Part shown: in pieces, positions 1 to 10,610 of the stretch
How positions within the stretch are numbered: the first letter of the stretch is position 1
Layout: every line of letters begins with the position of its first letter
NCBI GenBank assembly: GCA_907163375.1
Contig: CAJQUW010003583.1
Span: forward strand, 62,001-126,000
DNA from: Prostheceraeus crozeri
Lineage: Eukaryota; Platyhelminthes; Polycladida; Euryleptidae
DNA length: 64,000 bases
Reading direction: 5' to 3'
The notes under the pieces: model-generated
Database searches by the model: none
The model's input: only the letters and a program-made list of their open reading frames with translations
What the model was told of the DNA's origin: nothing
Position numbers and translations under genes: made by a program

Positions 1-82
1 AATACGGGGTGCACCAACAATAAGTTGAACGACGATGAACGAGGAGACAATAAAACCCGAGGAAGAAAGTAAGACTCAAACG

Positions 83-350
83 GCAAAAATAAGAGTATAT
101 TATACGAATATCAATGGATTAAACATTGAAAGATAAAAGATCCTAATATGATAAAGATACATATGATGCAGATACAATATGCGTCACTGAAACGCACATG
201 ACTCAATGTAATAGTTTGCCATTAAATGAATACGATGTATTTGAAACAACTAGTGTAGCTAAATATAATCTTGGCAACTGTATTTTATTGTCAAGACAAG
301 AAATAAATTATTGTAGTTTAATAGATCACTTGCAAACACGGCTAGCGTAA
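83..350 (+). pseudogene. Endonuclease/exonuclease/phosphatase (EEP) domain remnant of a retroelement
   Basis: A first frame from 83 reads a Y-T-N-I-N-G-L motif, then a stop. A shifted frame from about 153 reads D-A-D-T-I-C-V-T-E-T-H-M and L-P-L-N-E-Y-D-V-F-E-T up to TAA at 348-350. The N-x-N-G-L and T-E-T motifs are typical of the apurinic-type endonuclease of LINE retrotransposons, where the enzyme nicks target DNA. No RT follows, because an R-family repeat starts directly downstream. Too short to assign to a LINE clade. Confidence 0.6.
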
Positions 351-618
351 AACAGTGTGCAACAATTATGTTACACTGTAAATCGCTGGATACGAAAATT
401 ACATACAAACATATACCAAAATCACATACAATTTGAAACTAACATTTGATACGAGATTCTCGTTTGTCTACAGAGATCTGGTATGTTTTTCATACCACAT
501 CTCACTTACTTTCGTATGTGATTGGTATGTAGCGATACGAACTATTCTATCTGTGATTGGCTGTTTTATACTGAAATACGACCCGATGCAAATTAATCCT
601 TATTCGTATGCCTCTGGT

Positions 619-627
<9 letters not shown>
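343..627 (+). repeat. R-family repeat, left half, copy A
   Basis: This segment matches 13118-13440 with scattered substitutions. It starts with ACTGTAAATCGCTGGATACG, close to the reverse complement of the right-half end (AGCGATTTAC near 30710), so the family has imperfect terminal inverted repeats. Inside are several copies of a short GTATGTGATTGGTAT-like motif in both orientations. It ends in a (TA)n tract. No coding capacity is seen; probably a non-autonomous DNA element. Confidence 0.7.

Positions 628-673
<46 letters not shown>
628..673. repeat. (TA)n microsatellite
   Basis: About 45 bp of alternating AT. It is the internal tract of R copy A and the insertion site of the mariner immediately to the right. 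Confidence 0.9.
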
Positions 674-675
<2 letters not shown>

Positions 676-1013
676 AGGTGTTTCAAAAGTAGGCTAACAG
701 TAGAAATTGGCCTTGAAAAGCTATGTCTTAATGCTATAGATTAATAAGCTATGTCATAATAATCTTTTTCACGATGCCACAGATAGCTAATATGCCTTGT
801 ATTCGTAAGGGGCAAAAATTCAATACTCTTTGACATCGCGTAAATCATATTAAAATATCTCATGATCTCCAGTGTTTTCATGCCTACATATTTCACTACA
901 ACCCAATTTGAATCTATACCGATCATGAGAAGTCGAATAACTATCCAACATCTATCAAAAAAAATTATTAGGAAACCATGTAAACAAGATAGTAGTTGTT
1001 TCAGTGTTACTGC

Positions 1014-1137
1014 GGAGAAGGAAGAACAGCTGACATTCGAATGTCCTCCGCGCCCCTCAGCCTGGTGCACGAAGACGCTGTCGTCAACACAAGACAGGGA
1101 GGCGAAGAAGGAAGAACAGCTGACATCCAAATGTCCT
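1014..1137. repeat. Direct repeat inside the mariner's 3' region
   Basis: The block GGAAGAACAGCTGACAT plus a following AATGTCC occurs at about 1019-1045 and again at about 1110-1135, 92 bp apart. It lies in the extra DNA between the transposase stop and the left terminal repeat. No gene is recognised here. Confidence 0.6.
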
Positions 1138-1139
1138 TC

Positions 1140-1221
1140 ACCTTTGTTAATTCCAGCCTCCTCTTAGACCATCGTCAGAAGCTTCTGACGATGGCCTAGA
1201 GGAGGCTGAAATTAATAAAGG
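1140..1221. repeat. Near-perfect 82-bp palindrome
   Basis: Arms of about 40 bp (1140-1180 and 1182-1221) are centred on AAGCTT. They contain CAGCCTCCTCT and its complement AGAGGAGGCTG plus CCATCGTCAGA and TCTGACGATGG, with only a few mismatches and essentially no loop. It sits in the mariner's extra 3' DNA. Confidence 0.85.
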
Positions 1222-1341
1222 TATTAACATTAAAACAACTACCATTTTGTTTGCTTGGTTTCCTAACAAAAAAATGAACAAATGAATAACCAAGGCCTAT
1301 TCAACATATCAAAAAATTAATCAACTTAAAGTTGCAAAAAT

Positions 1342-2406
1342 TCACGAACGCAAATGCTCAAAATGTCCACCATGGACATCGGCACATTCTTGTAGTCTTT
1401 CGGCCACACTGTGGCACACAGTTCTGCATAAGTTCCTGTCATCACTGATCTCTTGACAGGCATCTGTGATGTAGGAGCGGAGTTGAGAAAGTGTGTGAGG
1501 TTTTCGTCCGTACACTTTCTCCTTTACAACGCCCCAAAAGAAAAAGTCCATCGGAGTTAGATCGGAAGAGCGAGGAGGCCAAAGGATGCTACCACATCTC
1601 CCGATCCACTTTCCTGGAAAAGTGTCATTCAGATAGCTTCTGACACTCACTGCAAAATGCGCTGGTGCACCATCCTGCTGAAAGTACAGCTCATTGAAGT
1701 TGTTCAATGACTGCATCTCAGGAATCGCAAAGGATTGGAGCATTTGAAGGTACACCTCAGCCGTCACAGTTCTTTCAAAAAATACTGGCCCAATCACACC
1801 GTTGCTTGACATACCGGCCCAGACGGTTAAGCCAGGCTGGTTCAGCTCATTTGTTGATACCATGTGCGGATTTTCAGGGAACCAGTAGACACAGTTATGT
1901 CTATTTACGTGACCTGATAGTTTGAAACTGGCTTCGTCAGACCAAACTATCTTGTCAAGCAAATCTGGGTTCTCCCGAATTTCCGACAACATGAGCACAG
2001 CAAACTGCAAGCGTCGTTCAGCATCATCCGGTAGAAGGTGCTGCAACAGTCTGGGTCGGTATGGTTTCAACTCAACTTTCCTCATCAGTCTCCAAGTAGA
2101 GCTTAGAGAAATGTCCAACTCCAATGAGGCTCTTCTTGTTGACTTCTTCGGACTTTGAACAAATGTTTGGGCCACTAGCTCCTCGTTTGATGTTATTGAA
2201 ACTGATCGAGGGCGTCCTGACTTCGGTGCATTCTCTACCGAACTGGTCTTTTCAAATTTATCTCGAATGCGATAAATAGCAAATCTTGATGGAGGATTGC
2301 TGTGAAAGGCATCTCTCCATTCCATTCGCACCTTTTCAGCATTCTTGTTTTTCCAAAAGGATTTCAAAATCCATTTTCTCTGATCATCTTTTAGATGACC
2401 TGACAT
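1342..2406 (-). CDS. Mariner-type DD41D transposase, intact
   Basis: A 354-residue cut-and-paste transposase that should bind the element's terminal repeats and insert at TA. The N-terminal ~110 residues form the helix-turn-helix region, ending in a basic S-G-R-P-R-S hinge. The catalytic core shows W-S-D-E-A-S-F (first Asp), F-Q-Q-D-G-A-P-A-H (second Asp) and P-P-R-S-S-D-L-T-P-M-D-F-F-F-W-G (third Asp). Forty-one residues separate the second and third Asp, the spacing known from the rosa/DD41D group. The frame is uninterrupted, and the length fits the family (about 345-355). The start is the first ATG after the 340-bp 5' region; no intron is needed. Confidence 0.92.
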   Translation of the reverse strand: MSGHLKDDQRKWILKSFWKNKNAEKVRMEWRDAFHSNPPSRFAIYRIRDKFEKTSSVENAPKSGRPRSVSITSNEELVAQTFVQSPKKSTRRASLELDISLSSTWRLMRKVELKPYRPRLLQHLLPDDAERRLQFAVLMLSEIRENPDLLDKIVWSDEASFKLSGHVNRHNCVYWFPENPHMVSTNELNQPGLTVWAGMSSNGVIGPVFFERTVTAEVYLQMLQSFAIPEMQSLNNFNELYFQQDGAPAHFAVSVRSYLNDTFPGKWIGRCGSILWPPRSSDLTPMDFFFWGVVKEKVYGRKPHTLSQLRSYITDACQEISDDRNLCRTVCHSVAERLQECADVHGGHFEHLRS

Positions 2407-2751
2407 GACAGAAGCAGCAAATTCAAAAAAGCTTCAAGCTTGTTTAATTCACTTCAAGTCAAACTAACAGTGTTTGATTCAAATCAAATTAATTGAACAT
2501 ATCCATGTACGTAATGTCAGATTGGTGCTATATCTTGTCCATGATAGATTTCAAAATTCCTTTGCCAATGGAATGCTACTGCATAGACTTCTAAATGATA
2601 GTAGCAATTACTTCGAAGCCTATGGCTCATGTTGGACTGATCATGGATATCCATCGACTGATTCAGGTGTAAATCGCCAATAGAACGGTCAACATAGATT
2701 TCCTAGGGCAAAATCAACTGTTAGCCTACTTTTGAAACACCTTGTATATAC

Positions 2752-2875
2752 ATATATTGAAATAATTGAAGTGAAAACACATGGAATGCACAAGCGCTTT
2801 CTATATTCTTCAGGTGCAAAGTGAAACAAAAAGCTATTCCATGTGTTTTCACTTCAATTATTTCAATATATCAAA
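2752..2875. repeat. 34-bp inverted repeat around a Penelope-type 3' signature
   Basis: The left arm (ATTGAAATAATTGAAGTGAA...) at about 2755-2788 is matched by a perfect reverse-complement arm at about 2838-2871. On the minus strand the 48-bp centre reads CACCTGAAGAATATAGAAAG, resembling the CCTGAAGAA...GAAA end signature of Penelope-like elements. It lies between the mariner and PLE-1. Confidence 0.65.
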
Positions 2876-2904
2876 CCAATTGCTGAGACTGAAAAAATTT
2901 TTTT

Positions 2905-2908
<4 letters not shown>

Positions 2909-2950
<42 letters not shown>
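2909..2950. repeat. (TA)n microsatellite upstream of PLE-1
   Basis: About 40 bp of alternating TA. It abuts the 5' end of PLE-1; a matching TA tract at 5388-5399 follows the 3' end. Confidence 0.9.
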
Positions 2951-2952
<2 letters not shown>

Positions 2953-2959
2953 TGAGTAT

Positions 2960-5216
2960 ATATTGGCGAACTTGGTGAGGTGGGAAAGCCGTGCAGCAGG
3001 ACCTTTGACGGAGGAGGACTCAAACACGGTCTCAATCATCGTGAAACAGCTACAGCAACGAAAGGACAACAAACTGCATAAATTGCTAACTTATTCTACT
3101 GACAGGATGGAAGAAGACCAGCCTCCGCGGGTGGACGGTTTCACCAATGAATCTTCTCACGTATTCTCAGATGAACAGTCATCGGTGTTGGATAAAGGAC
3201 CTTCATTTGTCCCTACTGCAAGCGGGAAGAATGTCAACAGCGGTTCAAACATCATCAACACTTCAATAGACAAGATCCGTCGTGTTTTGTCCTACCATCT
3301 TCAAGATGGCAAATCTTCGGAGACACCCAGCGAACAGAGTGAAGTGAGATCCTCTTTATGGAAATGCAAGGATCCCAAATCGAAGACTTTGTCTCGTGAG
3401 TTGTGTACTACCATTTCTGACAAGATTAATAGTAAGATCGATGACTTGCAGTATCAGCTTGTGACTGAGTTTGACAAAATTAAATATGTTCACAGTAGTA
3501 ACTCTATGTTTAAGGTCATCAGTGATATCCGTAAATCTCCTGATATTAGGGTTATACCCTCTGATAAGTCTAATCGCTTAATAGCCATTGATACGTCTCA
3601 TTATGACCAACTCTTTGAGGAACACATGGATAATTATGTTGAGACAAACCCCACCCTCCCTTCATCGAGACAACTATCCTTTAACCGCAAATTGAAAGCG
3701 GTTGCTAATAGGCAAACGGACAGTCAGATAAAGATTTGTCTTCAGAATGTGATGTGTAGTGAGCCTATTCCGAGTAATATGAATCTTCTCATCAAAGATC
3801 ACAAAGATCCTATTAGAGGCAGACCAGTTGTTAGTGCTACAGATACTCCTGCTACCCCATTGTGTAAATTACTTGCGATGGTCTTCAAACCCATCCTTGA
3901 TAAGATTGATGCTCATCTTCAAGACACCAGCGCCTTCGTTCAATCCATTACAAAGATTAGGATTAGTAAGATGAATCAAAATTCATTCTCTTTTGGCTCT
4001 CTGGATGTTTCCAATTTATATGGAAGTATCCCTCTTACCGGTGTCAACAATGTCTTGGATATTTTTGTTAGTTTTTTCTTGGTAAATGCTCACCTTACTG
4101 AGTGGTCTTCACTAGATAGGCAATCTTTTCTTGATTTATTGGGTTTAGCGATCAAATCTGATATCATTTGTATTAAAGACAAGTTTTACAATCAGTGTCG
4201 AGGTTTAGCAATGGGTAATCACCCTTTCCCCTATCTTGGCCATCGTGTACATGAATTTCATAGAAAAACAGATTATGGAGAGGTCAACGGATATCATATA
4301 CTGGCGTAGGTACATTGATGATATTTTCTTCGTCTTTGCCGGTCTACCTGAAGATTTACTCTCCCTGTCCAATTCCATTTCTAAGGACATCAGATTTACG
4401 TTAGAAACACCTGGTGAGGGGAAAACGGAAATTTCGTTTCTTGACACTTGCACTTTATTAGTTGATTTGGAAGATTGTGTTACGTTTCAAACCTGCCTTT
4501 TTATCAAAAGTGTTCATAGTGGTCACATTCTTCCTTGGGATAGTGCCGTCCCGTGGATGAGGAAAATTAATATTATTAAGACTGAACGCTTACGGGCTTT
4601 ACGCAACTCATCGTCCCAGACGCTTGTCAAGTAGTCTCTTAATCTTCTTTCGCAGAGGTTTAGAGCTAATGGTTGTCCTTTGTCAGTCCTAGATAAGTAT
4701 CTTTATAGTGAAACTGTGCCTAAAAACAGAAATACGAAACAAGACGCTATTCGGATTAACGTTCCGTATTTTAATGATCGTTGGGTTAATAAAGTGTATA
4801 ACTGTATAAGGAAATCTAATCTGCCGATTCCCATCATTCCGATCTTTAGAACTAAAGCCCCTCTTTCCCAACAATTTTATCAACAACCACCCATCAGTTG
4901 CAAAAGTCGCTGTGTTTGTAAAGGCCAGAGTTTATGCAATTCTAAAAATATTGTCTACAAAATTGTCTGCAATATCTGTTCGGAAAGTTATGTAGGCGAA
5001 ACGCATCGCACTTTCAGAAAAAGAATTGATGAACACCTACATACAACCAGCAGCCAAGTTTTCCATCATTTTAAAATTAAACAGAATTGCTCCCCTCTGT
5101 TACGCCTTATTTCTCCTTCAATTATCTCCCGCGGGCTCTTTGATTCTTATCATCGCCGCCGTGTGGAAATGTCAACAATTGAAGCTGTTAAGCCTCAGAT
5201 AAATGTGAGAAGATAA
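2960..5216 (+). pseudogene. PLE-1 reverse transcriptase plus GIY-YIG endonuclease, two lesions
   Basis: Coding starts just inside the TA tract, so the true N-terminus is unclear. RT blocks in order: P-S-D-K-S-N-R-L-I-A-I-D, L-I-K-D-H-K with R-G-R-P-V-V-S, L-D-V-S-N-L-Y-G-S-I-P (first catalytic Asp), G-L-A-M-G-N, then R-R-Y-I-D-D (catalytic box) and F-L-D-T. A frameshift near 4231 falls between A-M-G-N and the Y-I-D-D box. A TAG at 4632-4634 interrupts the thumb; the same frame resumes to 5216. The C-terminal part has V-Y-K-I-V-C-N-I-C, E-S-Y-V-G-E-T and R-K-R-I-D-E-H, a GIY-YIG nuclease used to nick target DNA. Order RT then GIY-YIG is canonical for Penelope elements. Confidence 0.88.
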
Positions 5217-5299
5217 TGATGCCGCCTGGGCATACACGTGTTGAACTCTTGTTACTTTTCTTTATAATGTAATGTCATTTCACTTCATGTACATTTACT

Positions 5300-5345
5300 T
5301 TGTTCACCTGATGAAGTCTTAGACGAAAATTCGTGAATAAACAAT
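5300..5345 (+). ncRNA. Hammerhead-ribozyme-like motif in the PLE-1 3' region
   Basis: CTGATGA at 5308-5314 is followed by a short GTC/GAC stem and GAAA at 5325-5328, the conserved boxes of a hammerhead core. Penelope-like elements are known to carry such ribozymes. One extra A follows CTGATGA, and helix III is weak (ATT...AAT), so this copy looks degenerate and may not cleave. Confidence 0.45.
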
Positions 5346-5399
5346 TTTATCTTGAGACTACGTTGAATTTTCTTAATTTATCTTTATATATATATATAT

Positions 5400-6085
5400 T
5401 ACATACTACTGTCAAATAACTTTTTCCGGTAATACCAGTTGTGAATATTTTTTCTTTGATAGAATTTAACTAGATTATATTTATTGTGAGTTTTATGGTC
5501 TGCAAGTATGTCGTTGATGCTACTTGTCTAGCAACATTTACATGACGTTTAGTTAACTCTACTTTATGACCCAAATTGATGAACATTTATTCATTCCAAT
5601 GATATCTTTCGTGCAATCATGTTGACTTATATATCTCAAATATAACTATTTTTGCGCTCATGAATTATACTGTTTTTACTTCGGATTGATAATATGCCTA
5701 ATTTCAAAATTACATAATGCATAATTGTTGAAATTCATGAAAATTATTCATGAAATGCCCTAGACTTAGTGTATCAAAATGGAATTCAGTATTGAAAGTA
5801 TGACTCTTGAATGTCATTATCTCACTACTTACAAAACAGTAGTAACATTAGTGTGATATTTATTGGCAAAAGGCTGTAAATCAACATACTTATGACATGA
5901 TTTATGTTTTCTTTTGACATTGTGCTAGTATGGCTTTAGTATGTAAAGCATACCACATTTGAAAAAACATACGAAAAGCATACAAATATATACCAAGAGA
6001 ATACAGAAATATACCAAAAAATATTTTGGTATGCATCCTTCGTATGTGATTGGTATTGAGTGATTTATATTGTACATAGAAGGAC
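5400..6085 (+). repeat. R-family repeat, right half, copy A
   Basis: Homologous over about 690 bp to 30048-30727. Starts after a TA tract with TTACATACTACTGTCAAATA and ends with GTATGTGATTGGTATTGAGT, the inverted counterpart of the left end. No coding potential. With 343-627 it reconstitutes a TIR element of roughly 1 kb whose central TA tract received the intervening insertions. Confidence 0.7.
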
Positions 6086-6179
6086 CTATCCCAGTACACA
6101 GTAGGAATTGAAATACGAATAAAGGCTGGTCGACCCAACTTAAGACGGGAAGGGAAATAAATTAAAACTTACAATCAGG

Positions 6180-6390
6180 TGTGTGGTGTCCGTGGCACAG
6201 TGGTTGCGTACTTGGACTAGCGATCTCATGGTCCAGAGGTCGAACCCTGAAAGTGTCATTGGAAGTCGGCAGGAAGGGCATCCGGACTACAAAGCACCAC
6301 AACGCTCCAAACAAAGTCTGACTTAAGTCAGCACCGTCCAAGGCCCCAGTAGGGGTAAAAAGTGACGTAAAATCCGTAAAAAAAAAATCA
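6180..6390 (+). mobile_element. tRNA-derived SINE
   Basis: The head has an A-box-like TGGCACAGTGG near 6193 and a B-box-like GGTCGAACCC near 6239, the internal RNA polymerase III promoter of a tRNA. The body includes GGAAGGGCATCCGG, and the 3' end is a run of nine A at about 6380-6388. Head, body and A tail in that order define a SINE. It lies just outside R copy A; no autonomous partner was identified. Confidence 0.8.
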
Positions 6391-6570
6391 ATTTTATCTA
6401 CAATTTAAGAACTAAAATGAGAGTTGGTCATGGACTTGACGAGAGGCTAACTAAAAATTAACAAATGGTGAAAATCAAGAAACCAAAGAAACCAAAATAA
6501 GTTTGCTATGCACGGAGTCATCACGGAAGAACCATGTGGCTGCATGAATTAAGGTTTCGGCCCCTAACCT

Positions 6571-7289
6571 TCAACCTATACCACAGGTCGGGACAGGCCA
6601 ACCATATCGAATGCACGATAAGGAAGGTCTCTCGAAGCCTGAGGAAACATAACAAAGCCTAACCGAAAATAAAATTTTGGAATTTTTGACGACAAAAGGA
6701 AGCAAATGAATCTGGAAGAGGTTTTTAGTCCAACACATTAGTGATGGAAGGTATCTGGAGGGGCGGAAAACAACCAAACTTATAAACGAGGAACCTTTCC
6801 TCGAAAAGGACTTTATGCAATAATTAACTAGCGGATTAGCCCTATACACCCTTCCTTTGAAGATATTGAAAATGCCCTTAACTCTTGATGAGAAGGAGGA
6901 AGCAACAGATGAAGTTCTAGCGAAACTGATGAGTTGGGCAGCAAAGATGCTTAAGCCAGTGTTCAAAGGCATATTACTTTCGAGGAAAGTATATAGCACC
7001 ACTGGGAAGCTGAACTCATCAACCTCATGGTAAACCTCTGAGGTGTATAGGCCACTATCTTGGATCTTGATTTTAACATCCAAAAACTTACGCATTTGTT
7101 ATCACCGCTTCTGCTAGCTAAGAGGTCTATTGGGTAGATTTTAGGAAGGATCTCATCGAAGTCCTTGTACTTAAGCACACAAATGTCGTCGACATACCTT
7201 GGGGTACGAGAGAGAAGTTTGGCCAAGATCATTCTAAGCTTCTTTATATAGCGATTCAGGAAAGAGAAATGTGTAGATGACTTATTCAA
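6571..7289 (-). pseudogene. Reverse transcriptase fragment (palm C-terminal part and thumb)
   Basis: Reading right to left in shifting frames: T-P-R-Y-V-D-D-I-C-V-L (YVDD catalytic box), I-Y-P-I-D-L-L, then F-L-D-V-K-I-K-I-Q-D-S-G-L, E-F-S-F-P-V-V-L, E-S-N-M-P and A-A-Q-L-I-S-F-A-R. These strings recall a widespread but poorly named metazoan RT family. The fragment lacks earlier RT blocks and has at least one frameshift near 7095. Not assigned to a named clade. Confidence 0.6.
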
Positions 7290-8961
7290 GGATATCTAGA
7301 CTGTTACAGGAGGCAAAACTGACACTCGGCGCACTCATTCTTTTTACATACGCAGGCGGACGATTGCAACTTAACAGAGATGTCAGGGTTGTAAGACTTT
7401 TTTTACTAGTACCTGCATGCGTGTGCTGTCTATGATTGCAGTTATCGACCGATCGAGTATACAACTCGACACAGCAGCTGCATGCTTTGGTGACCCGATC
7501 GGAGCGTTGTCAAGACAACCTGCCTTTTCTCTATTGATATAATAGGGGGAGCATACAAGCCGTTGACTGCGTTTTTGCACGCGACTGCCTGCCTTCATCA
7601 ACGACACTACAAGCAAACCGTCGTTCGTCAATCATGCATCCTGTTTGCATGTAGTGCGTTTATGTGTTCTGTATTTGCGATTTGGACTGATATACAATGG
7701 ATGTGTTGCACAACAGGGTACGACGAAGCTGATGCCTAAGTTCCCAACAGGTGACCGACTTTAAGCGTGGTCATAAGTGAAGAACCGGCAAAACTTCACC
7801 ATTGCGAGCTGTTCTCGCGCATGCATTCTACATTTTCACCTTTTGGATTGCATGGACGAATCTGAGGACTCACAAATCAACGATTACAGGAGCAACACAA
7901 GAAAGAGATCGGAAATATCTACCTTATGAATGTTTGTAGCTTGTTGGTCATTGCAGAGCTACATGTTTCGAAAAATTAGTGTTTGGGCTAGTGGTAGGGT
8001 TTTCAAAATCCCGACTTTTCCTGATCCCGGGATCCCATGATTTTTTGCGATCCCGGAATTAGTAAGCTTGATGGATTTACTACATCGCTTCAAAAATTGA
8101 TTAAATATTAATTATGCGTAGCACTTGCATGCACTAGTATGCGCTTGCATGCGTAGCGCTCTCTCTTTATTTCTCTCGACTGCCTGAACATAGTTTTATT
8201 TTTTGATATTAATGAAAGTAGATAACTTTCCCAAACTGCACAAAGATACGCCAAAACTAATTCTGGCATATATGATAAAAATGTATGAATAAGTAATACA
8301 CACCTGCATGTAATTATCCGACTACTGTATCTGATGCATTCTTGGTAGTTTAGGTCTAATATTGATAACGAAAAAGGAAGAAGTTTCAAATATAACAACT
8401 ACTCGTGTTTATAACATAGAACAAGTATATATAGAATGTCAACTCTAAAAGTGTCTGAATACAGTGAAAATTTTATCTCAAAAAATTCAGTTTTTTGCGG
8501 AGATTACGTTCCTGTGGTCTAAAAAATATTCGATCACTTTTAAGATGCCATTGTTTTGCGCATTATTCCTGGGGTCATATATATAAGAAGCATATAAGTA
8601 CTATATAAGTAGTATGAATCTTGTTGGATATCTTGATCAAGGAATTAATCTGATGATCAAGGAATTTTCATGAACGACATTATAATGCAAATCTTAACTA
8701 TTACTATCGCGACCTAAGTGAAATTCATTGCATTGTCCGGCGTCACCATGACGTGCTCTCCACGCACAATTTAAATTTGAACCATTGAGTAAGTATAGTA
8801 GGTACCCTGTGGGAATGTTGCTCGCTAATATCAAGAGAATGTGTGGTGAATTAGAGATTTTGTGGCTAAAGTTGTTTTTTGCTCATTTGTGTAACAATGT
8901 TATCGCAAGATGCGAAAGTCACCTTTATTTATTATTATAGTATTTTATTTTATTATTAGTT
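7290..8961. other. No gene recognised
   Basis: Non-coding, AT-rich in its second half. Short items only: CGACCGATCGAGT near 7447, and a run of CCCGGGATCCC/ATCCCGG around 8000-8060 that looks like part of a low-copy repeat. No RNA gene or splice-supported exon was found. Confidence 0.4.
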
Positions 8962-9711
8962 GATAAGGATGTATGCTTGCTCAAATATGCAGATGACATA
9001 TTTCTTTGTGGCGCTAGTCCTAAGGATCAATCTCAGAGTCCTTTAGTTTCTTCATACAATCATATTTTGGAATGGATGAAAATGAACAATGTGAGCATCA
9101 AAGAGAGCAAATGCAGACAAATGTCAATAACCCTGAAAACGGGCAGCCAGGAATTTGCTTGGGAATTGAGTAATATACCGAGTGTTCAGACCCTAAAAAT
9201 TCTCGGAGTGGTGGTTGATAAACGCTTAAATTGAAAATCACACTTCGAAATCGTATCCAAGAAATCTTCGTCTCGCATGTATGTTCTCCGGCAACTAAAG
9301 CCATTCTTAAACAACGAAGAATTATTTTGTATCTATCAAGGGTGCATCCGATCTATCATGGAATACTGTGCCCCCCTTTTTGTTAGCCTTCAAAGTCATC
9401 AATCAAAGTTGTCAGACAGAGTACAATCGCGTTGTCATAAAATAATCTGTGGTTCCTCATGTGATTGTTCATTAATGATTCCGCTAGATTATCGGAGAAC
9501 TATGTGTGGACTAAGACTGTTCAAGCATACTTTTTCCGCGACTGCCATATTCAAGAAAATTCCGGCTACCCATAGTATCGAATTCGATTCAGCAATCCTC
9601 TTTTGTAATCTTTATGTCAAAATTGTCAAATTGCGGATTTTGATGGTACTTTGTCTTTCTGATATGCCCGAGCGTTCATTTTTTACTTTTTATGTTTTCT
9701 TTGTTATTTGA
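8962..9711 (+). pseudogene. LINE reverse transcriptase, C-terminal part
   Basis: Starts D-K-D-V-C-L-L-K-Y-A-D-D-I-F, containing the Y-A-D-D catalytic box. It continues with L-K-I-L-G-V-V-V-D-K-R-L-N and then TGA at 9232-9234 where Trp is expected in this family. The same frame resumes with S-S-R-M-Y-V-L-R-Q-L-K-P-F, R-S-I-M-E-Y-C-A-P and R-C-H-K-I-I-C-G. All upstream RT and endonuclease domains are missing. Confidence 0.78.
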
Positions 9712-9816
9712 AACTGAATTTTTGTCTGACCCTGATTGTTATTGCATTTGGTTTTCCCCCGCGATTCCTATTACTGGGGTTTATAAGAAGCAAACGTCAT
9801 TATTATTATTATTATT
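8962..9816 (+). mobile_element. 5'-truncated CR1/Rex1-like LINE
   Basis: The copy begins in mid-RT next to a TTA-rich stretch. It runs through the RT C-terminal region and ends in an (ATT)n tail at about 9795-9816. Severe 5' truncation with a simple-repeat 3' tail is typical of CR1-like non-LTR retrotransposons. The clade call is from motif memory only. Confidence 0.7.
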
Positions 9817-10610
9817 TTTAGAAATGCGTCTAAAATCCAAAAGCGGTATGTGGCAAGTAACTTAAGATAATGATACAAATTAGTCTTTTCGATCAGAAAA
9901 GATGGTCCGATAAGCAGGAAATTTGTCTGTTCATGGGTATCATCAGTCAAAATGTTGATTTGACTGCTTAATTGTCTGTCAATTGGTTGAGTACAGTTCA
10001 CAGTGTTTAAGATAAAGCGTTGTCCACTGGCAAGCTGTTAAGGTGCGAAATAATTCTTCGCCCGTCACTTATCAGTCACAACAGTTTCTTGATTCACGTA
10101 TTTTTTTCAAGCTTTACTCAGCAGCGAGAGGATTAGTTGAAAAAATAAATATCCATCCTTCTTCACTCAGGAGGTCAGGATTGTTGTCACGATTGTTCTT
10201 GTTTCATCGCTACACTTGCACAAAATCGCTAGCTGCCATGCCGGGAGAAAACCTCCCGTCTCATCAAAATTCATGGCTCTGAGTAACCAATAGTAGCACT
10301 TTGACTCAATGTGTTGCCATTTATTATTCAAAATAGATTGATGAGTTTCTGTGACACTTGCAATTATTTCTACCTATTAAGAGGGGGTCAAAAATACGAA
10401 AGTTTTGCTTGATGAAATACTGAGTAAAGCACCTGATTGCATTTAAATTTTTATTCTTCGGTCTCACAATGACAGTGAGATCGCGCGAGTTCTCCGCGCG
10501 GCATGTCAACTGATGAAGCTTCGACAGTGCATGTTCAGTCAAACATGTCTACATTTACATGTATAAATCGAATCGACTAGGATGGATTTAATTAATTGCT
10601 AGGAACGAAA
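9817..10610. other. No gene recognised
   Basis: Non-coding interval between the LINE tail and the foldback at 10611. Short open frames of 70-80 codons here show no recognisable domain or splice context. Confidence 0.4.

Larger units (their letters stand above)
674..2744 (-). mobile_element. Tc1/mariner-superfamily transposon, DD41D (rosa-like) type
   Basis: Perfect 27-bp terminal inverted repeats starting CAAGGTGTTTCAAAAGTAGG lie at 674-700 and 2718-2744, flanked by TA. Inside is an intact transposase on the minus strand. At 2071 bp the element is long for the group, because about 640 bp of non-transposase DNA lies between the stop codon and the left terminus. Perfect termini plus an intact gene suggest a recent insertion. 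Confidence 0.9.
2951..5387 (+). mobile_element. Penelope-like retroelement PLE-1
   Basis: A retroelement bounded by TA-rich tracts on both sides. It encodes an RT followed by a C-terminal GIY-YIG endonuclease, and a 3' region carries a hammerhead-ribozyme-like core. The protein is nearly complete but broken once by a frameshift and once by a stop. It lies inside the opened R copy A. Confidence 0.88.

Noticed and set aside
600-744. Open frame made of alternating Ile-Tyr residues, and similar ones near 2863-3072 and 29815-30084
   Set aside because: They are translations of (TA)n microsatellites, not proteins.
8000-8060. CCCGGGATCCC-rich stretch as a hAT terminus like that at 57797
   Set aside because: It lacks the CAGGGTTCC end and a partner; only low-complexity similarity.
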